A stretch of 64,000 nucleotides of DNA, from NCBI GenBank assembly GCA_014529385.2, contig CM043958.1:125953317-126017316 (forward strand), given 5' to 3'. Numbering within the stretch: the first letter of the stretch is position 1; every line of letters starts with the position of its first letter. Made by a program: the position numbers and the translations under genes. This document shows positions 12,600 through 24,399 of this stretch, one piece after another. Source of the DNA: Adiantum capillus-veneris (taxonomy: Eukaryota > Streptophyta > Polypodiopsida > Polypodiales > Pteridaceae). The notes under the pieces were generated by a model. The model saw nothing but the letters and a program-made list of their open reading frames with translations, searched no databases and was not told where the DNA came from.

Positions 12600-13818
12600 T
12601 ATCCTCTCAGAAACGTGAGGATCAATGCATAGAATTGTTGTGCTTAAACAAAGATATCTAAGATATGAACCTAATATCTTGGATCCCTCAAACTCAAATG
12701 GCAAGTGGAAAACTCTATTGTATAGAATTACAAAGTCATAATACACACCAAGACATTTAGAAATGTATCCAGATTCTCAAAGAACACTACCTAAAATGTA
12801 TCATAGGCATGGCAAAGCTATTCATATGTTTTTCATAGAAGCAAACACAATCAAGGACATTATTGTGCCACAAATGATCTAAGACGCAATATCAATGTAG
12901 CTCGCTTCATCATGCAATTGTCAATCGGCTTGGAATTTCTCCATTCCTAAATTAAGGACCGTTTTTCCATCCCAAGGTTAATTATCTCGTGGATTAACAA
13001 ACAATAGTAGTAAAAAAGAGAGACTTTTTTTTAAATAATACAATTGAAGCACCAAACACAACAATTTACACATATCAGTTGTTGCAGCTATGTATGGTAC
13101 TGCCAAACATGCAAGTTGTTTAGGCAAGTAGATTTGGTAGATCAACCCAGCAAGCCTAGAACTCTGGAGGTACTCTCAATCATCGGGAACGGAGTATCCT
13201 TCGTATCTAGCAAACCATTGAGCATCATCTTCATCTTGGGAAGACACACACTCCTTCCTTACCGAGTAGACACCGTACTCAACGTCGGAGGAGTATGCCA
13301 GCATACACAATGTAAAGATATCGATAGATGGCAACCTCCTAAGGTCCGTAACACATAAGGAAACAAAAAAACCATGAATCTTACTTTATCCCAAGTGAAT
13401 TCCTGATTTCATGCACACACACGTGGTCTTGTAGTGCTTGCGGATGGTCCTAACAATTTTTTTGTGCAGCAAAGGTGCACACCCAAAAAGTGGCTCTGCT
13501 TAAAATAATGGAAAAAAAAAATCAAGGTCCCAAAGATAACACAATAAGTCTCCACATCATGTCTTAATGGTGGACAAAAACATACCAGGATGTGGATGAT
13601 CTTCTACATTTAATAAAAAGGACACCTCGGAGATGTAAGTTATTTGATCCATGATCTATATACCCAAATGGAAACCACAAAATAGACAATGTGAGGAAGG
13701 AACAAAACCTTCACATGACATAGTTTAGTATATGTTATGGAGAGAGGTAGAAAATTAATTCACAAAATATTTTATGATTTGAAACATATACAAAGAAGAA
13801 GACAATGATGAGAAGGAT
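12600..13818. other. non-coding stretch
   Basis: No supported gene. The plus frame at 13,044-13,358 has no recognisable motif. Near 13,690-13,830 there are weak repeats of a unit containing CCTTCA(C/T)ATG that resemble the end of the downstream helicase copies. Confidence 0.4.
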
Positions 13819-13826
13819 TGGAGCCT

Positions 13827-14075
13827 TCATATGGCATTGATTGATATCTCATGGTGCATAATGTTTATTGTTAGTGCAATTGTTTTGTAAATTACATCAA
13901 CGTCATGTAGGAGAATTTTTGCTCCAACAATTGAGCATGCGCGTGACAGTGCAACATACAATTGTCCATGAGTGAAGACCGGTGTCACCAGGTATAGGCC
14001 CAACATGGTAATGCTTTGGCCATGTGACTTATTTATCGTCATACAGAAAGAAGAATTGGAACCTTCATATGGCAT
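13827..14075 (-). pseudogene. second copy of the Helitron-type helicase C-terminus
   Basis: It encodes about 80 residues nearly identical to the end of the neighbouring helicase remnant, including [11 protein letters not shown] and [14 protein letters not shown], the C-terminal motifs of PIF1-like Helitron helicases. It arises from a tandem duplication of about 235 bp (first unit about 13,819-14,045, second about 14,060-14,286). The upstream helicase domain is missing, so it is a fragment. Confidence 0.75.
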
Positions 14076-14091
14076 TGTTTAATATCTCATG

Positions 14092-14613
14092 TTACACAAT
14101 GTTTGTTGTTAGTGCAGTTGTTTCATTTACATCAACGTCACGAAGGAGAATCTTCACTCCAACGGCTGAACATGCGTGTGACAATGCAACATACAATTGT
14201 CCATGAGTGAAGACCGGTGTCACCAGGTATAGGCCCAACATGGCAATGCTTTGTCCCTGTGACTTATTTATCATCATACAAAAAGCCAATCTAACTGGGA
14301 ATTTTCTCCGTCTAAGAACGAATGGCAACTTTGTACCAGAATGCACAAAACATATTCGAGGGATGAAAACCCGAGTGCCTACCCATGTACCTGTAATAAA
14401 TTTTGCCTCCAAAACTCTTGCATGAAATGCCTTGCACACCAAGCGTGTTCCATTACATAGACCTCGACTTGGATCAATGTTCCGTAGTAGAATTATTGGG
14501 ACATTCATTTTCAACTCCAAGCAATGTGTTGGAAATCCACCACCCAAGGTGAGACTATTTAAAAACTCTATAGAGTATAAGAAAGGATCTTGCGAGGTCA
14601 TCATGAGGACCAT
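14092..14613 (-). pseudogene. Helitron PIF1-like helicase, C-terminal fragment
   Basis: The 173-codon frame has MNVPIILLRNIDPSRGLCNG and TRLVCKAF, then FPVRLAFCMMINKSQGQSIA and [13 protein letters not shown]. This is the conserved C-terminal part of the PIF1-type helicase in plant Helitron Rep-helicase proteins. Those proteins unwind DNA during rolling-circle transposition. The Rep nuclease and the Walker A/B part of the helicase are absent upstream on the minus strand. The gene is a 3' fragment, followed on the same strand by a duplicate of its own last 80 codons. Confidence 0.85.
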
Positions 14614-14619
14614 TTTTTA

Positions 14620-15160
14620 GGGCCACTTATCTTGGTGGCGGGATGCATTATTGGAAGAAATTGAGTGCCAGGTGTGTGGATGGATGCAACAGGGTGACAA
14701 CTATGCACTACGAGGCCACTTTTTGGCCTGTTCGGGGTCCGTTTGAGGTCAACTAAAAGGCCAAAGGTGCCCAAGTAATAAAGCTATGTGGGGGAACTGA
14801 AAAAATTGAGAGAAGACCAGAAAAACATGGAGAGAAGAGGAGGAATAGTGTTTTTGCTCATTTTGGAGCATGTTTTGGCCATAAACTACTCATCCGAGGT
14901 CAGATTTGAGCACTTTGACATTGTAGACTGGGGTTTGGGCCGTTTCGGACGCGATGGCACTGTCCATTTTGCCAAATTTCTCACTGTTTTTTTGTTTTTT
15001 TGGCTGTGTAAGTTTCTCCTATAAGCGAAGCTTCTGCTCCAATTTGTGATTGTATCTGGCTTATTTTACTCATACTGTGTGAGCTATTTTCCCCATTGGT
15101 GTTGGCCCTAGCTCAATTGTATCTAAACATCAGAAATTCTCCTCTTTTGAGCTGAGTTTT
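14620..15160. other. non-coding stretch
   Basis: The sequence is GT-rich. The small plus frame at 14,788-15,024 has no family features. No RNA gene was seen. Confidence 0.4.
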
Positions 15161-15163
15161 TTG

Positions 15164-15209
15164 AGTGTGTGTGTGTGTGTGTGTGTGTCTCTCTCTCTCT
15201 CTCTCTCTA
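15164..15209. repeat. (GT)n-(CT)n compound microsatellite
   Basis: About 12 GT units are followed directly by about 10 CT units. Confidence 0.95.
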
Positions 15210-15297
15210 TGTGTGGAGTGGGTAATTGGGTAGTCTCACTCCATCGGTGTGTTCCCTGTCTCAGCCAGGTGGGTTGTATAAGCCGAGTGGTTCCCCA

Positions 15298-15408
<111 letters not shown>

Positions 15409-15409
15409 A

Positions 15410-17940
15410 TCCCAAGAGTGTGTATCATGTCATTATAGAGGCGTTGTGTGTGTTTTTATCCCGCTCACAGCGCGTCGAAATGTTGCACGTCGAAAAGTGC
15501 GTAACATGTTGTAGTGATTTTGAGAAACAAGCCTTGAATGATCACTCCTTATCTGTGCTCACCACAACTTTGATGAATGATTGGATCTCTTTGTTAGTGG
15601 TTGCCAAAAATGATAGCCTTAATCTTCTTTGAACTCTTGATAATTTTCTTCTCTCCCTTGGTTTCATCGACTTTTAGGATTGCACTAACCTTGATTTGTA
15701 TTTTTCTTCTCTTCCTACCATAGTCAATAAGCTTTATCTCATTAACAATCTTCATGTTGTCCCTCTTGAAATCCAACACAATGAGAAGATAGTCAGCACA
15801 ATCTTCATCTCTTAGATTCCGAAGAAAGGGAAGTTGTATCCTCTCTTGCCTGATCCAATACAAAGAAAGATGAAAAATCCTTATCGAAGCTCTTTTCTGA
15901 AGCCATCCCCCTTCTTCCTCCCCAATAGGTGGAGCTTGACACAATCTTCCTTGATAATAAACTTTGGGACTTTGAACTTATTAGCCATTGTGCTCCCATT
16001 ACTATTTCAACTCTTTCTCTTTTATGTAGCCTTACTCTAGGAGTTGTGGAATAGTCTAAACCCTAGCTCTTGAATCCAAACGCATCCTCTCCTTGGATCT
16101 ACCCTCTCCTTCAACTAAAGCTTTCTAAAGTAGATGCTATCAAATGTTCTAGCTCCAAGCTCATTGCTCGAACGTAAAGATTGGCCCTTATGGATAGAAG
16201 AAAGGATAAAAAATGGTTTCTAAAAAGTTGTTGGAAAAATTATAGGCCCTTTGTGAAATGCCAATGTCGGAAGATAGATGCTAATTCTTCTTGTCTGCCT
16301 CTATCATTTGGTTTGACCAACTGCTTTGGTATTTTTTTCAAAATTTGTCAATTTTTTTCTAGTTTTCCTCAAGCTCCGGCCCAACTTAATGCGTTCATAG
16401 CTTGGGTTACCTTCTTTCCTTTGGAACTTTGTCATGCAGCCATTGTGTATTATGTTGTTCATGAGCATCTTCTTGAAGCAGCAAAAGGGTTGATCTTGTA
16501 CTCCCCTACGTGCCTCTTTTTACAAAAATTCATTCTACTCCCATTGCAACCACAATTGAAAGTGTCCTCAAACCTATAAAATATAATGAACCTATGAAGA
16601 GGCCAATACACCTGGAAGCCTATCCTCATCTTCAAATAAAAGACCTAGACAAATTTGTGGTTCGGAGGATGTGGGAAACACTACCAGAATACTAGAATAC
16701 AACACGCAAGATGAACAGGTACGGACACTTCAATCAAGAAACAATGACTTACATTATTTGGTTAGGAAACCCAAGTTACTTGCTAGATTTGTTCATTTTC
16801 TTTTAGGTAATAAGTTCATGGACTTTATTCACCCAGCCACATTTTATAATAAAGTTCTCTTTCATTTTTGTATCCCTAAATCCTTGGCCTATTTCAAGAT
16901 TGTTTTTGGATGGAGATATTCTAGAAATCTAGCACAATACCTTTAAAGACCTAGAGCCACCTTTAATTGTTTTTGGATTGTTGATGAATACACTGACGAA
17001 AATGAAAGTTGTGGTTGCCTCTCCCATAAAAGATTTGCTTATCATTTAGTTGACAATGGAATCCATGGTAAGCATGTCGTCTCTGTTTCATAAGACTTTT
17101 TTAGACACCCTCTTCTTAGAGAGTATACCAATAAAGTCTTGAACCACATTTCCCATGTTACAATTAACCCTAACCCTATTGTAAAAGAAGTTTGTCTTGG
17201 CTAGGAAAACTATAGCACCCCAGAACACCACAAATTCATCAAAGAATCCACTCTCAAAATATTTTAGGATAAATTTCCTAGCCATAGATATAATCAATCT
17301 CCTTGGTTTAAGGACTAAGACTCGATGAATGAATTAAAAATGGAATGAAGTTCATTTACATTTGTGGGCTTGATAAGTCAGCCCAGACTTTGACTTTTAT
17401 TTGCAAAAAACTCGCTCGATTAGTGGCAAAATTCAAACTTCTTTCGGAAGAGTTTATCCTTGCTTCACTTTTAGAATCACAAGTTGTTGAGGAAGTCATC
17501 TTATTTTGCCAAAAGATGGGCCTGGAATGCCCTCTGAATACCTCTTTGCCTTATCTTATGGGAAATTACAAAATACATAAGCATGAATTTTGATGGTACT
17601 AATGCCCATGATTGTGTGTTTTTTTTTATTACACCCAAAATCTCGTCCATGCTAAAGGTTATTTGAATCAAAAGGTGCGTACCCTCACTTCTTGATTTCA
17701 AATTTTATTTCCAACACTTGGAGACTCCTAGGATTATAGTAATTTAAGGCTTCTTTCGAGGATCTGCAAGCTTTAAATGTTTTTTCCAAATTCCCTACCA
17801 ACATATGGTAGTCCATCTATATCTATATCTATATACTATATGAGCTGAAAGATTTTTTGTTCCATGTGGTTGCAACTCCATGCAGCTAGGATGGAACAAA
17901 ATCTTAGTTCTTATTTCTATGGAGAGAAATACTTTGTATG
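15410..17940. other. old, unrecognised sequence with short frames
   Basis: Several short frames occur. On the minus strand 15,594-15,944 and 15,805-15,999 overlap in different frames and could be one Lys-rich protein with a frameshift. On the plus strand 16,181-16,579 and 17,345-17,593 are open. None shows a domain I can name. I think this is degraded mobile DNA rather than a host gene, but the sequence does not show which kind. Confidence 0.35.
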
Positions 17941-17942
17941 TG

Positions 17943-18020
<78 letters not shown>
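17943..18020. repeat. (CT)n microsatellite
   Basis: A perfect CT tract of about 78 bp. Confidence 0.98.
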
Positions 18021-18024
<4 letters not shown>

Positions 18025-18278
18025 ACTCACATGTAGATTCAAGAATTATTCGACTTTTGATGTCGGCACCCCCTCTATTCTCTCTTTATATTTTTTAACC
18101 ACATGTCAATTTTGCATTCTAGCCTAGCTTTTATCTCTTGCCCCTTCTGTTATTCCTAATTAAGTTTATTTAGGATTGTTATTTTGTTTTGAAAAAGATA
18201 AAAAAATAAACATCGTAGTAACACTCCCAAGAGACTTGATAAACAATTTTGGGAATTTCAATAAATAAATTACCATGC

Positions 18279-18279
<1 letters not shown>

Positions 18280-18310
<31 letters not shown>
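18280..18310. repeat. (GA)n microsatellite
   Basis: About 15 GA units. The context (CCCAAGAGAC upstream, ATGGGACCAAA-type sequence downstream) resembles that of the GA tracts at 53.5-53.7 kb, so both may belong to one old repeat. Confidence 0.9.
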
Positions 18311-18312
<2 letters not shown>

Positions 18313-18402
18313 CATTATCATCCTTGGAGGTCAGAAAATATGACTTATGGGACCAAAAAGAAAACATACATCATGATGCCTCTTAATAAGCGGGAGCAGG
18401 GT

Positions 18403-19705
18403 GGTGCAGCCAAAGCATGTCGACTCTAGAAGGTGGCATGGGCAGATATATGCAGGCGAGCAGAAGCATGGCAAAGGGTTGAAGGGTGAAAGCATGTTAA
18501 CCTGTCACGCTTTTTGTGCTAGTTAGCAGTTTCAAGTTAGCACATCTTCGAAAAGTTGGGCGTCCGGAAATTTTTTTACAAATAATATCAAAATTTGTCG
18601 GAGGTTGTACATTTGGATTCCTTGTTTCAAGTGCTTTCTATTGATATATCATATGTCATAGATCTTGGAGATGTAGCTCAAGTTATTGTACTAGTTAGCA
18701 TATGTCAGAATTGTGCTAGTTAGCATTGTCTTGGACATGAAAAAGCATGACAGGTTAACATGCTTTCACCCTGGAGCAGCTAGGAAAATCGTGGGATCAC
18801 AGGTAGCAGTGGGATTGTATACCTGATGCGGCTTATAGGCCAAGGAAGGCTCCATGAGTGGCTAATTTGGGTAGCAGGTGAAGGAGATGCAAAGTGCAGC
18901 TTTTGGGTCCAGGAATGTAGAGCTTGAAGTGCTAAAGGAGCAGGTCCAGATGGCTCACCAAACCGAGCTATGGAGCCCAAGTTATTGAAGGTTGAAGTTT
19001 CAATGGATTGCATATTCTTGCTGGACAAGGCAGCTGGGGACGAGTGGTCTAAGTGGGAGTTGAGGTACAGGTACCTGTGTAGAGCTCAATTCATGGAGCC
19101 TACCCCTCTTTTGAGATTGCGGATCAGAGCTATGGTTTGTATTTTATGGCCAGTTAAATTTTTTCCGAGGGCCGGGTCTGAGCCCACTTGCTCACATTGG
19201 AGAATGTGCCATCTGGCATCTTTTGGGAACCGACAAAGTTCTATAGCAGGGTATGCATCATACAGAGCTAGCAAGAAGTGACTACATGTCAAACGAAGCC
19301 CGGAGCGGAATACATGATTGTACTATTCCTCTATGCAATAATACCACATATTTGCCCCTATCTCTCGTGTTGCTTCTCCCCGGTCCCCTCCTTTTCTCTC
19401 TCTCTTTGTGTATTGACCGGTGCTTGCAGAAGGTTTGCCTGCAACATGAGGGGTGCTACCAAGAGGGCAGAATCGGGGTGTTTTGTGAGTCGAAAAGGGT
19501 GAGTTGAGCAGTGTGGGTGCATTTGTGCAGCAAGGTGTTTTTTGCAAGGTGTGAGATAGTTTTTATGTGTGCTAAAGTGGAGTTGTTAGTGCAAATTAGC
19601 CAATTTGAAGGTGTTATTTGAGAAGTTAGGGGTGTTTTGGAATCCCTGGGCTATAGAGAGGCAAATATTTTGTGTGCTGGGTGTGTTCCCTATTCCCCCT
19701 CTCCA
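18403..19705 (+). repeat. LTR 1 of the gag-only array
   Basis: It aligns with LTR 2 and LTR 3 from the GGTGCAGCCAAAG start to the CCCCTCTCCA end. Relative to them it lacks about 1 kb in the middle, joining near 19,305, and contains a MITE. Its first bases differ from those of the other two copies, so the exact start is approximate. Confidence 0.75.
18484..18771. mobile_element. 288-bp MITE in LTR 1
   Basis: The ends are inverted repeats of about 32 bp with one mismatch, beginning GGGTGAAAGCATGTTAACCT. The two other LTR copies (near 22,013 and 50,393) lack the insert and read GGTTGGAG there, which gives an empty site. With ends at the GGG/CCC, the flanks are TGAA (left) and TGGA (right), and the empty site has TGGA, so a 4-bp duplication with one change fits best. 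The interior has no coding capacity and carries repeated GCTAGTTAGCA words. Confidence 0.88.
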
Positions 19706-19710
19706 TCTTC

Positions 19711-19724
19711 TGGTGCCCCCACGG
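19711..19724 (+). other. primer-binding-site-like sequence, first internal region
   Basis: TGGTGCCCCCACGG follows the LTR end after 5 bp. The same sequence follows LTR 2 (about 24,295). LTR 3 is followed by unrelated sequence, as expected for the outer 3' LTR. Confidence 0.6.
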
Positions 19725-19829
19725 AGAAGCTGTCTGATGCTCCAATTTGAGGTTCGAAGTGGTGGTTTTTAGGCCACAAAGTGGTTGGCCGAAGGTCGAA
19801 GTGTTTGATGGTTGCGTTTGAAGCTGACA

Positions 19830-21568
19830 GAGATGGTGGAGCCAAGTTTTGGCCCCATATTTACAGGCCTTGAAGATCCCGAAGATTGGTTAGCAAACTT
19901 TGAATTATGGCTAATGTTGATGCGTATGTCGACGGATGCAAAAGGTTGCAGACGGTGCCGTTGTTGATGCAAGGACGAGACAAGGTGTGGTTCGATGGTT
20001 TACAGAGCAGTGAGCAAGAATCACGGAAAAGGTTTAAAGTCAGTTTTTGGAGCAGTTTCGAGAGGTGATTACGACGAAAAAAGCTGGTGCAAGGCTGAAG
20101 GCGGTACACCAGGATGTAAGTAAAGATTTCTCTATTTTCATTGAGCAATTTGAAGTATGTTGGAAGCAGTTAGAGATTGCTACTCAGGTCAAAAGCAATC
20201 AATCTTTGAAGCTATCAAAGCTGTTAGAGTGCTTGCATCCGAGGATTACAGAAAAGGTCGAAGATGGTGCGGATACCTATAAAGACATGGTCTATCTGAC
20301 AAAGATAAAGAGCAGAAAGGTGAAGTGGAAGTCTACTCTGGGTAGAAAGGTGAACTGGAAGTTGGAATTGGGCAGAAAGGTGAAGTGGAAGTTGGAACTG
20401 AGCAGAAAGGTGAAGTGGAAGTTGTGGAGGTAGCGAACTGCTCGTTGATCTGACCTAAGGTGATTCCAATTGTTCAAAGTGCAAAGCCTGTAGAGGTAAG
20501 ACCTACTATTGGTTATGTTCCTTGGAGGTTTCCAGTTTGTGATGTGCATGTGCCGAGGGTGGAAGAGCTTGTCAACGAGGAGAAGCTCCATGTCGAGGTG
20601 AACCTAGATGCAAAAGCGGTAGCAGATGTGGAGGTTCCGATACGGATTGAGGAGGTAAAGCATGTTCTTGTGGAGAGTTTGCATGAAAAGGTATCAAAAT
20701 GCAATCGAGATGCAAATACCAAGGGTTGAGAAGCTGATGAAGAAAGTTTTCCAAACGGTGAAGATGGTCAAGCTTTTGTGGAGCAGCAAGCGGAAGGAGA
20801 TGCAGATACGGAGACGGTATATGATGCCGATGCCGACGAAAATACAAGCTCGATTAGCTGGGAGACAAGCGGGGAGAATAGAGCGGATGAGTCCACATCC
20901 TATGATGAAGAGACGGAATCAGATGAACCTGAACTGGTAAAGGTAAAGTTGCCCTCTTATATGTTTGATGATATGGTAGTAGCCCATATTCAAGAAGAAT
21001 AGGGAACAGAGCAAGCCCAAATGCACGATGAAGACCAAATGGAGCGGTCTAGACCTACCAAATGGAGGGGTCTAGACCTACCGATGATGATATGCAAGTG
21101 AAGGTGGTGTGTGGTGCCATGCTAATGGCTGTGCTGATCAAAGTAGCAGTGGAAGGTGCCATGGTGGTGCAACAGATGCACCATTTTTCCAAGAGAGATA
21201 AAACGGATGTGTCTATGGATAAAGACAAAGATGGTGCAATAGAGACCGAGTTTCTTTCTTCCCAAAGAGATCCTGATGCAGCGGTAGAAGAGGTGCCTAA
21301 AGAACAGGTAATTGAAGCTGAAAATCAAGAGGTGCTAATCGACCTTGAAGGGCCGGTAGACGAGGAAGGGCTCCATGATGCTGGAATGGAGTGTGTGGCC
21401 AAAGAGCAGGTTGTGATGACAAATACGGTGGAGATTCCTATGCGGTTGACATGTCCAATGGTGGAGAAAGAAGAATCCCAAGCAGTGGCTGTGCTTCCAG
21501 TAAAGGTATGTAAGCTATGGTTGATGCAAATGGTGATAGATACAGCTCTATGGAGGCTTGTTCAGTAG
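19830..21568 (+). pseudogene. gag-like protein of the gag-only element, copy 1
   Basis: The N-terminal part carries the retrotransposon gag pattern FTGLEDPEDWLANFELW, then KVWFDGLQ and a helical domain (IFIEQFEVCWKQLEIAT). The second half is a Glu/Asp-rich, Val-rich acidic protein (VEELVNEEKLHVEV, YDEETESDEPELV). Frames shift several times (20,047-20,433, then 20,460-20,729, 20,778-21,002 and 21,062-21,568). Gag would form the particle that packages the element RNA. There is no CCHC knuckle. A 30-bp unit is amplified in the middle of this copy only. Confidence 0.65.
20314..20433 (+). repeat. 30-bp in-frame minisatellite (about 4 units) in gag
   Basis: Units beginning AGAAAGGTGAA(G/C)TGGAAG encode a 10-residue basic repeat (RKVKWKLELG type) about four times. 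The other copy of this gag has one unit at the same place (about 24,899). Confidence 0.92.
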
Positions 21569-21931
21569 GTACAGGGGTTTATGCTCAAGGCCTCCACTTT
21601 ATTTTGTTGGGAGGGAGGGTCAGACATGTGTTGGAGCTTGGTGTCAGGTAGGCTAGGGCCAACCTACACACATGATGGTCTAGGTGATGGGGTACAACAC
21701 TATGTTGAGCAGTTACAAATGGCTGGAAGATATCAAAGGCAGGTGTTCAATCCAGGTGGAAGCTATGTGATGCAGGGGGTGGGGCAACTCACTTCAAGGT
21801 TTGACAATAGGCAAAATAAAATTGTGTAAATATGGTTTTAGTTTTCTCATAGTGTGTGTCAGGTTTTGCAGTTAGAAGGTGAATAAATCTCTTTTGTGGT
21901 TGAGCATAAATGCTCAACTGGGGTTGGGCAA

Positions 21932-24289
21932 TGATGGTGCAGCCAAAGTGTGTCAACTCTAGAAGGTGGCATGGGCAGAGATATGCAGGCCGGCAGAAGC
22001 ATGGCAAAGGGTTGGAGCAGCTAGGAAAATCATGGGATGACAGGTAGCAGTGGAATTGTATGCCTGATGCGGCTTATAGGCCAAGGAAGGCTCCATGAGG
22101 GGCTAATTTGGGTAGCACCTGAAGGAGATGCAAAGTGCAGCTTTTGGGTCCAGGAATGTAGAGCTTGAAGTGCTGAATGAGCAGGTCCAGACGCCTCACC
22201 AAACCGAGCTACGGAGCCCAAGTTATTGAAGGTTGAAGTTTCAATGGATTGCAGATTCTTGTCGGATAGGGCAGCTGGGGATGAGTGGTCCAAGTGGGAG
22301 TCGAGGTACAGGTATGTAGAGCTCAGTTCATGGAGCCTACCCATCTTTTCAGATTGCGGATCAGAGCTATGGTTTTCATTTTATGGCCAGTTGAATTTTT
22401 TCCAAGGTCCATGTTTGAGCGCACTTGTTCGCATTGGAGAATGCACCATCTGGCATCTTTTGAGCAACGACAAAGTTCTACAGCAGGGTATGCATCATGC
22501 GGAGATAGCAAGAAGTGACTGCATATCAAACAGAGCCCGGAGCGGAAAGATATGGAAGCCGAAAGATTGGGTACCTTTGTTCGAAGTTGATTGCAGATGA
22601 TTTGATTGGGTTTTGGCGGCCTCGGATCAAGGGCTAGGAGAGTCGTGAAGTGTGGCAAAGTTGGCACAAGACGGAATCGACTCAATGAGTTTTTTGCCGG
22701 GTTCTACGGCTCGGAAAATGGATCATCAGGGGTGAATGGGCAAACAGGGCAAGTTAAAGGAAAAAAAGTTTGTTTTTCTTTTTAGAGGTGGTTTTTGTTT
22801 TTCCAAAGCCTTGAAGGCTTGGGCTTCACGGGCTACCACGTGGCCGCGTAATATCCCATAGGCGCAGTCATGGGCTGGGGGGCTGCAGTATATGATCAGG
22901 GCCGTGAGCCCTTATGAAAGCTCAAAAGGGGAGAGAGAGGGGATCTCTCCCTCCAGTTCGCTATGGTGCGCGAGTGGCAGCGTTGCGTGTGGCGCACTGG
23001 GGTGGTTTTGGCCCGTGGAAACGGTGGGGTGGCGCGACTCGTGCGTGAGGAAAGTGGCCAGCGGCCGTTTGACAGTGATGATGTGGCACCCGGGCTAGCT
23101 GTGAGTCCCCCGGCTTGTTGGGGCCCCAAACTTTTGAAGGAAACGGAGGGAGGGTAATAGAGACCTCGCTATTGCCTCCCCCCCCATGAAAGGAGTTGAT
23201 CCCGCAGTGGAGGGAGAGCAAGGCCAAGGCCGTTCAAAGGTCTAGCAAGGGAGATCAAGCAAAGCCAAAGAGAAAACTCAAAGGCCCAAGAGGAGCAAGC
23301 CGGGCGGCCGAGTTGGGCGGACATTAGGAAGATGTGTATACCATGAAATTGTTTCCAAAAATGAACTATGCCATGTGCAAGCAATGCAAACAAATTCCAA
23401 AAAAAGCTCTAGGTGAAGGCCACAGGAGGAGAAGCACACCCATTTTGTCTTCTTTGAACCTCCTAGAGACACCCCTATAAAAGGATGTGAATGTGAAAAT
23501 TTAAGGGCTTTTTTGCATGAATGTGTGACTGAAGGTTGCAAGCCTATGTAGTGCAAAGCTTGCCATTGAAGCTACATTCTTGATTGTACTATTCCCCCTA
23601 TGCAATAATACCACATATTTCCCCCTATCTCTCGTGTAAGCCGGGCGGCCGAGTTGGGCGGACATTAGGAAGATGTGTATACCATGAAATTGTTTCCAAA
23701 AATGAACTATGCCATGTGCAAGCAATGCAAACAAATTCCAAAAAAAGCTCTAGGTGAAGGCCACAGGAGGAGAAGCACACCCATTTTGTCTTTTTTGAAC
23801 CTCCTAGAGACACCCCTATAAAAGGATGTAAATGTGAAAATTTAAGGGCTTTCTTGCCTGAATGTGTGACTGAAGGTTGCAAGCCTATGTAGTATTGAAG
23901 CTACATACTTGATTGTACCATTTCCCTATGCAATAATACCACATATTTGCCCCTATCTCTCGTGTTGCTTCTCCCGATTCCCCTCCTTTTCTCTCGCTCT
24001 TTGTGTATTGACCGGTGCTTGCAGAAGGTTTGCCTGCAGCGTGAGGGGTGCTATCAAGTGGGCAGAATCGGGGTGTTTTGTGAGTCGGAAAGGGTGAGTT
24101 GAGCAGTGTGGGTGCATTTGTGCTACAAGGTGTTTTCTGCAACGTGTGAGATAGTTGTTCTGTGTGCTAAAGTGGAGTTGTTACTGCAAATTAGGTGTTA
24201 TTTGAGAGATTAGGGGTGCTGTGGAATCTCTGGGCTATAGAGAGGCAGATATTTTGTGTGCTAGGTGTGTTCCCTGTTCCCCCTCTCCA
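21932..24289 (+). repeat. LTR 2 (shared middle LTR) of the gag-only array
   Basis: It starts TGATGGTGCAGCC after a G-rich tract and ends CCCTCTCCA. It is about 2.36 kb, longer than LTR 3 because of a 341-bp tandem duplication. A TATA-like CTATAAAAGGATG motif occurs in both duplicate units (about 23,474 and 23,815). Confidence 0.8.
23298..23966 (+). repeat. 341-bp tandem duplication within LTR 2
   Basis: The unit starting AGCCGGGCGGCCGAGTTGGG at about 23,298 restarts at about 23,639. LTR 3 has this segment once (about 51,690). The duplication doubles the TATA-like promoter region of the LTR. Confidence 0.93.
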
Positions 24290-24399
24290 TCTTCTGGTGC
24301 CCCCACGGAGAAGCTGTCTGATGCTTCAATTTGAGGTTCGAAGAGGTGGTTTTTATCCCACAAAGTGGTTGGCCGAGGGTCGAAGTATTTGATGGTTGA

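Noticed and set aside
13044-13358. Plus-strand 104-codon frame as a host gene
   Set aside because: No domain, no splice context, and surrounded by repeats.
16181-16579. 132-codon hydrophobic frame as a membrane protein gene
   Set aside because: The hydrophobicity follows from T-rich sequence. No conserved motif, and neighbouring frames are equally short.
17864-18127. Leu/Ser-repeat frames over CT tracts (also near 33.1, 48.1, 58.6 and 58.8 kb)
   Set aside because: Microsatellite translation artefacts in all frames.
18483-18772. MITE read with a TA or 8-9 bp duplication (Tc1, hAT, Mutator)
   Set aside because: The empty sites in the two sister LTRs allow only a short duplication of about 2-4 bp.
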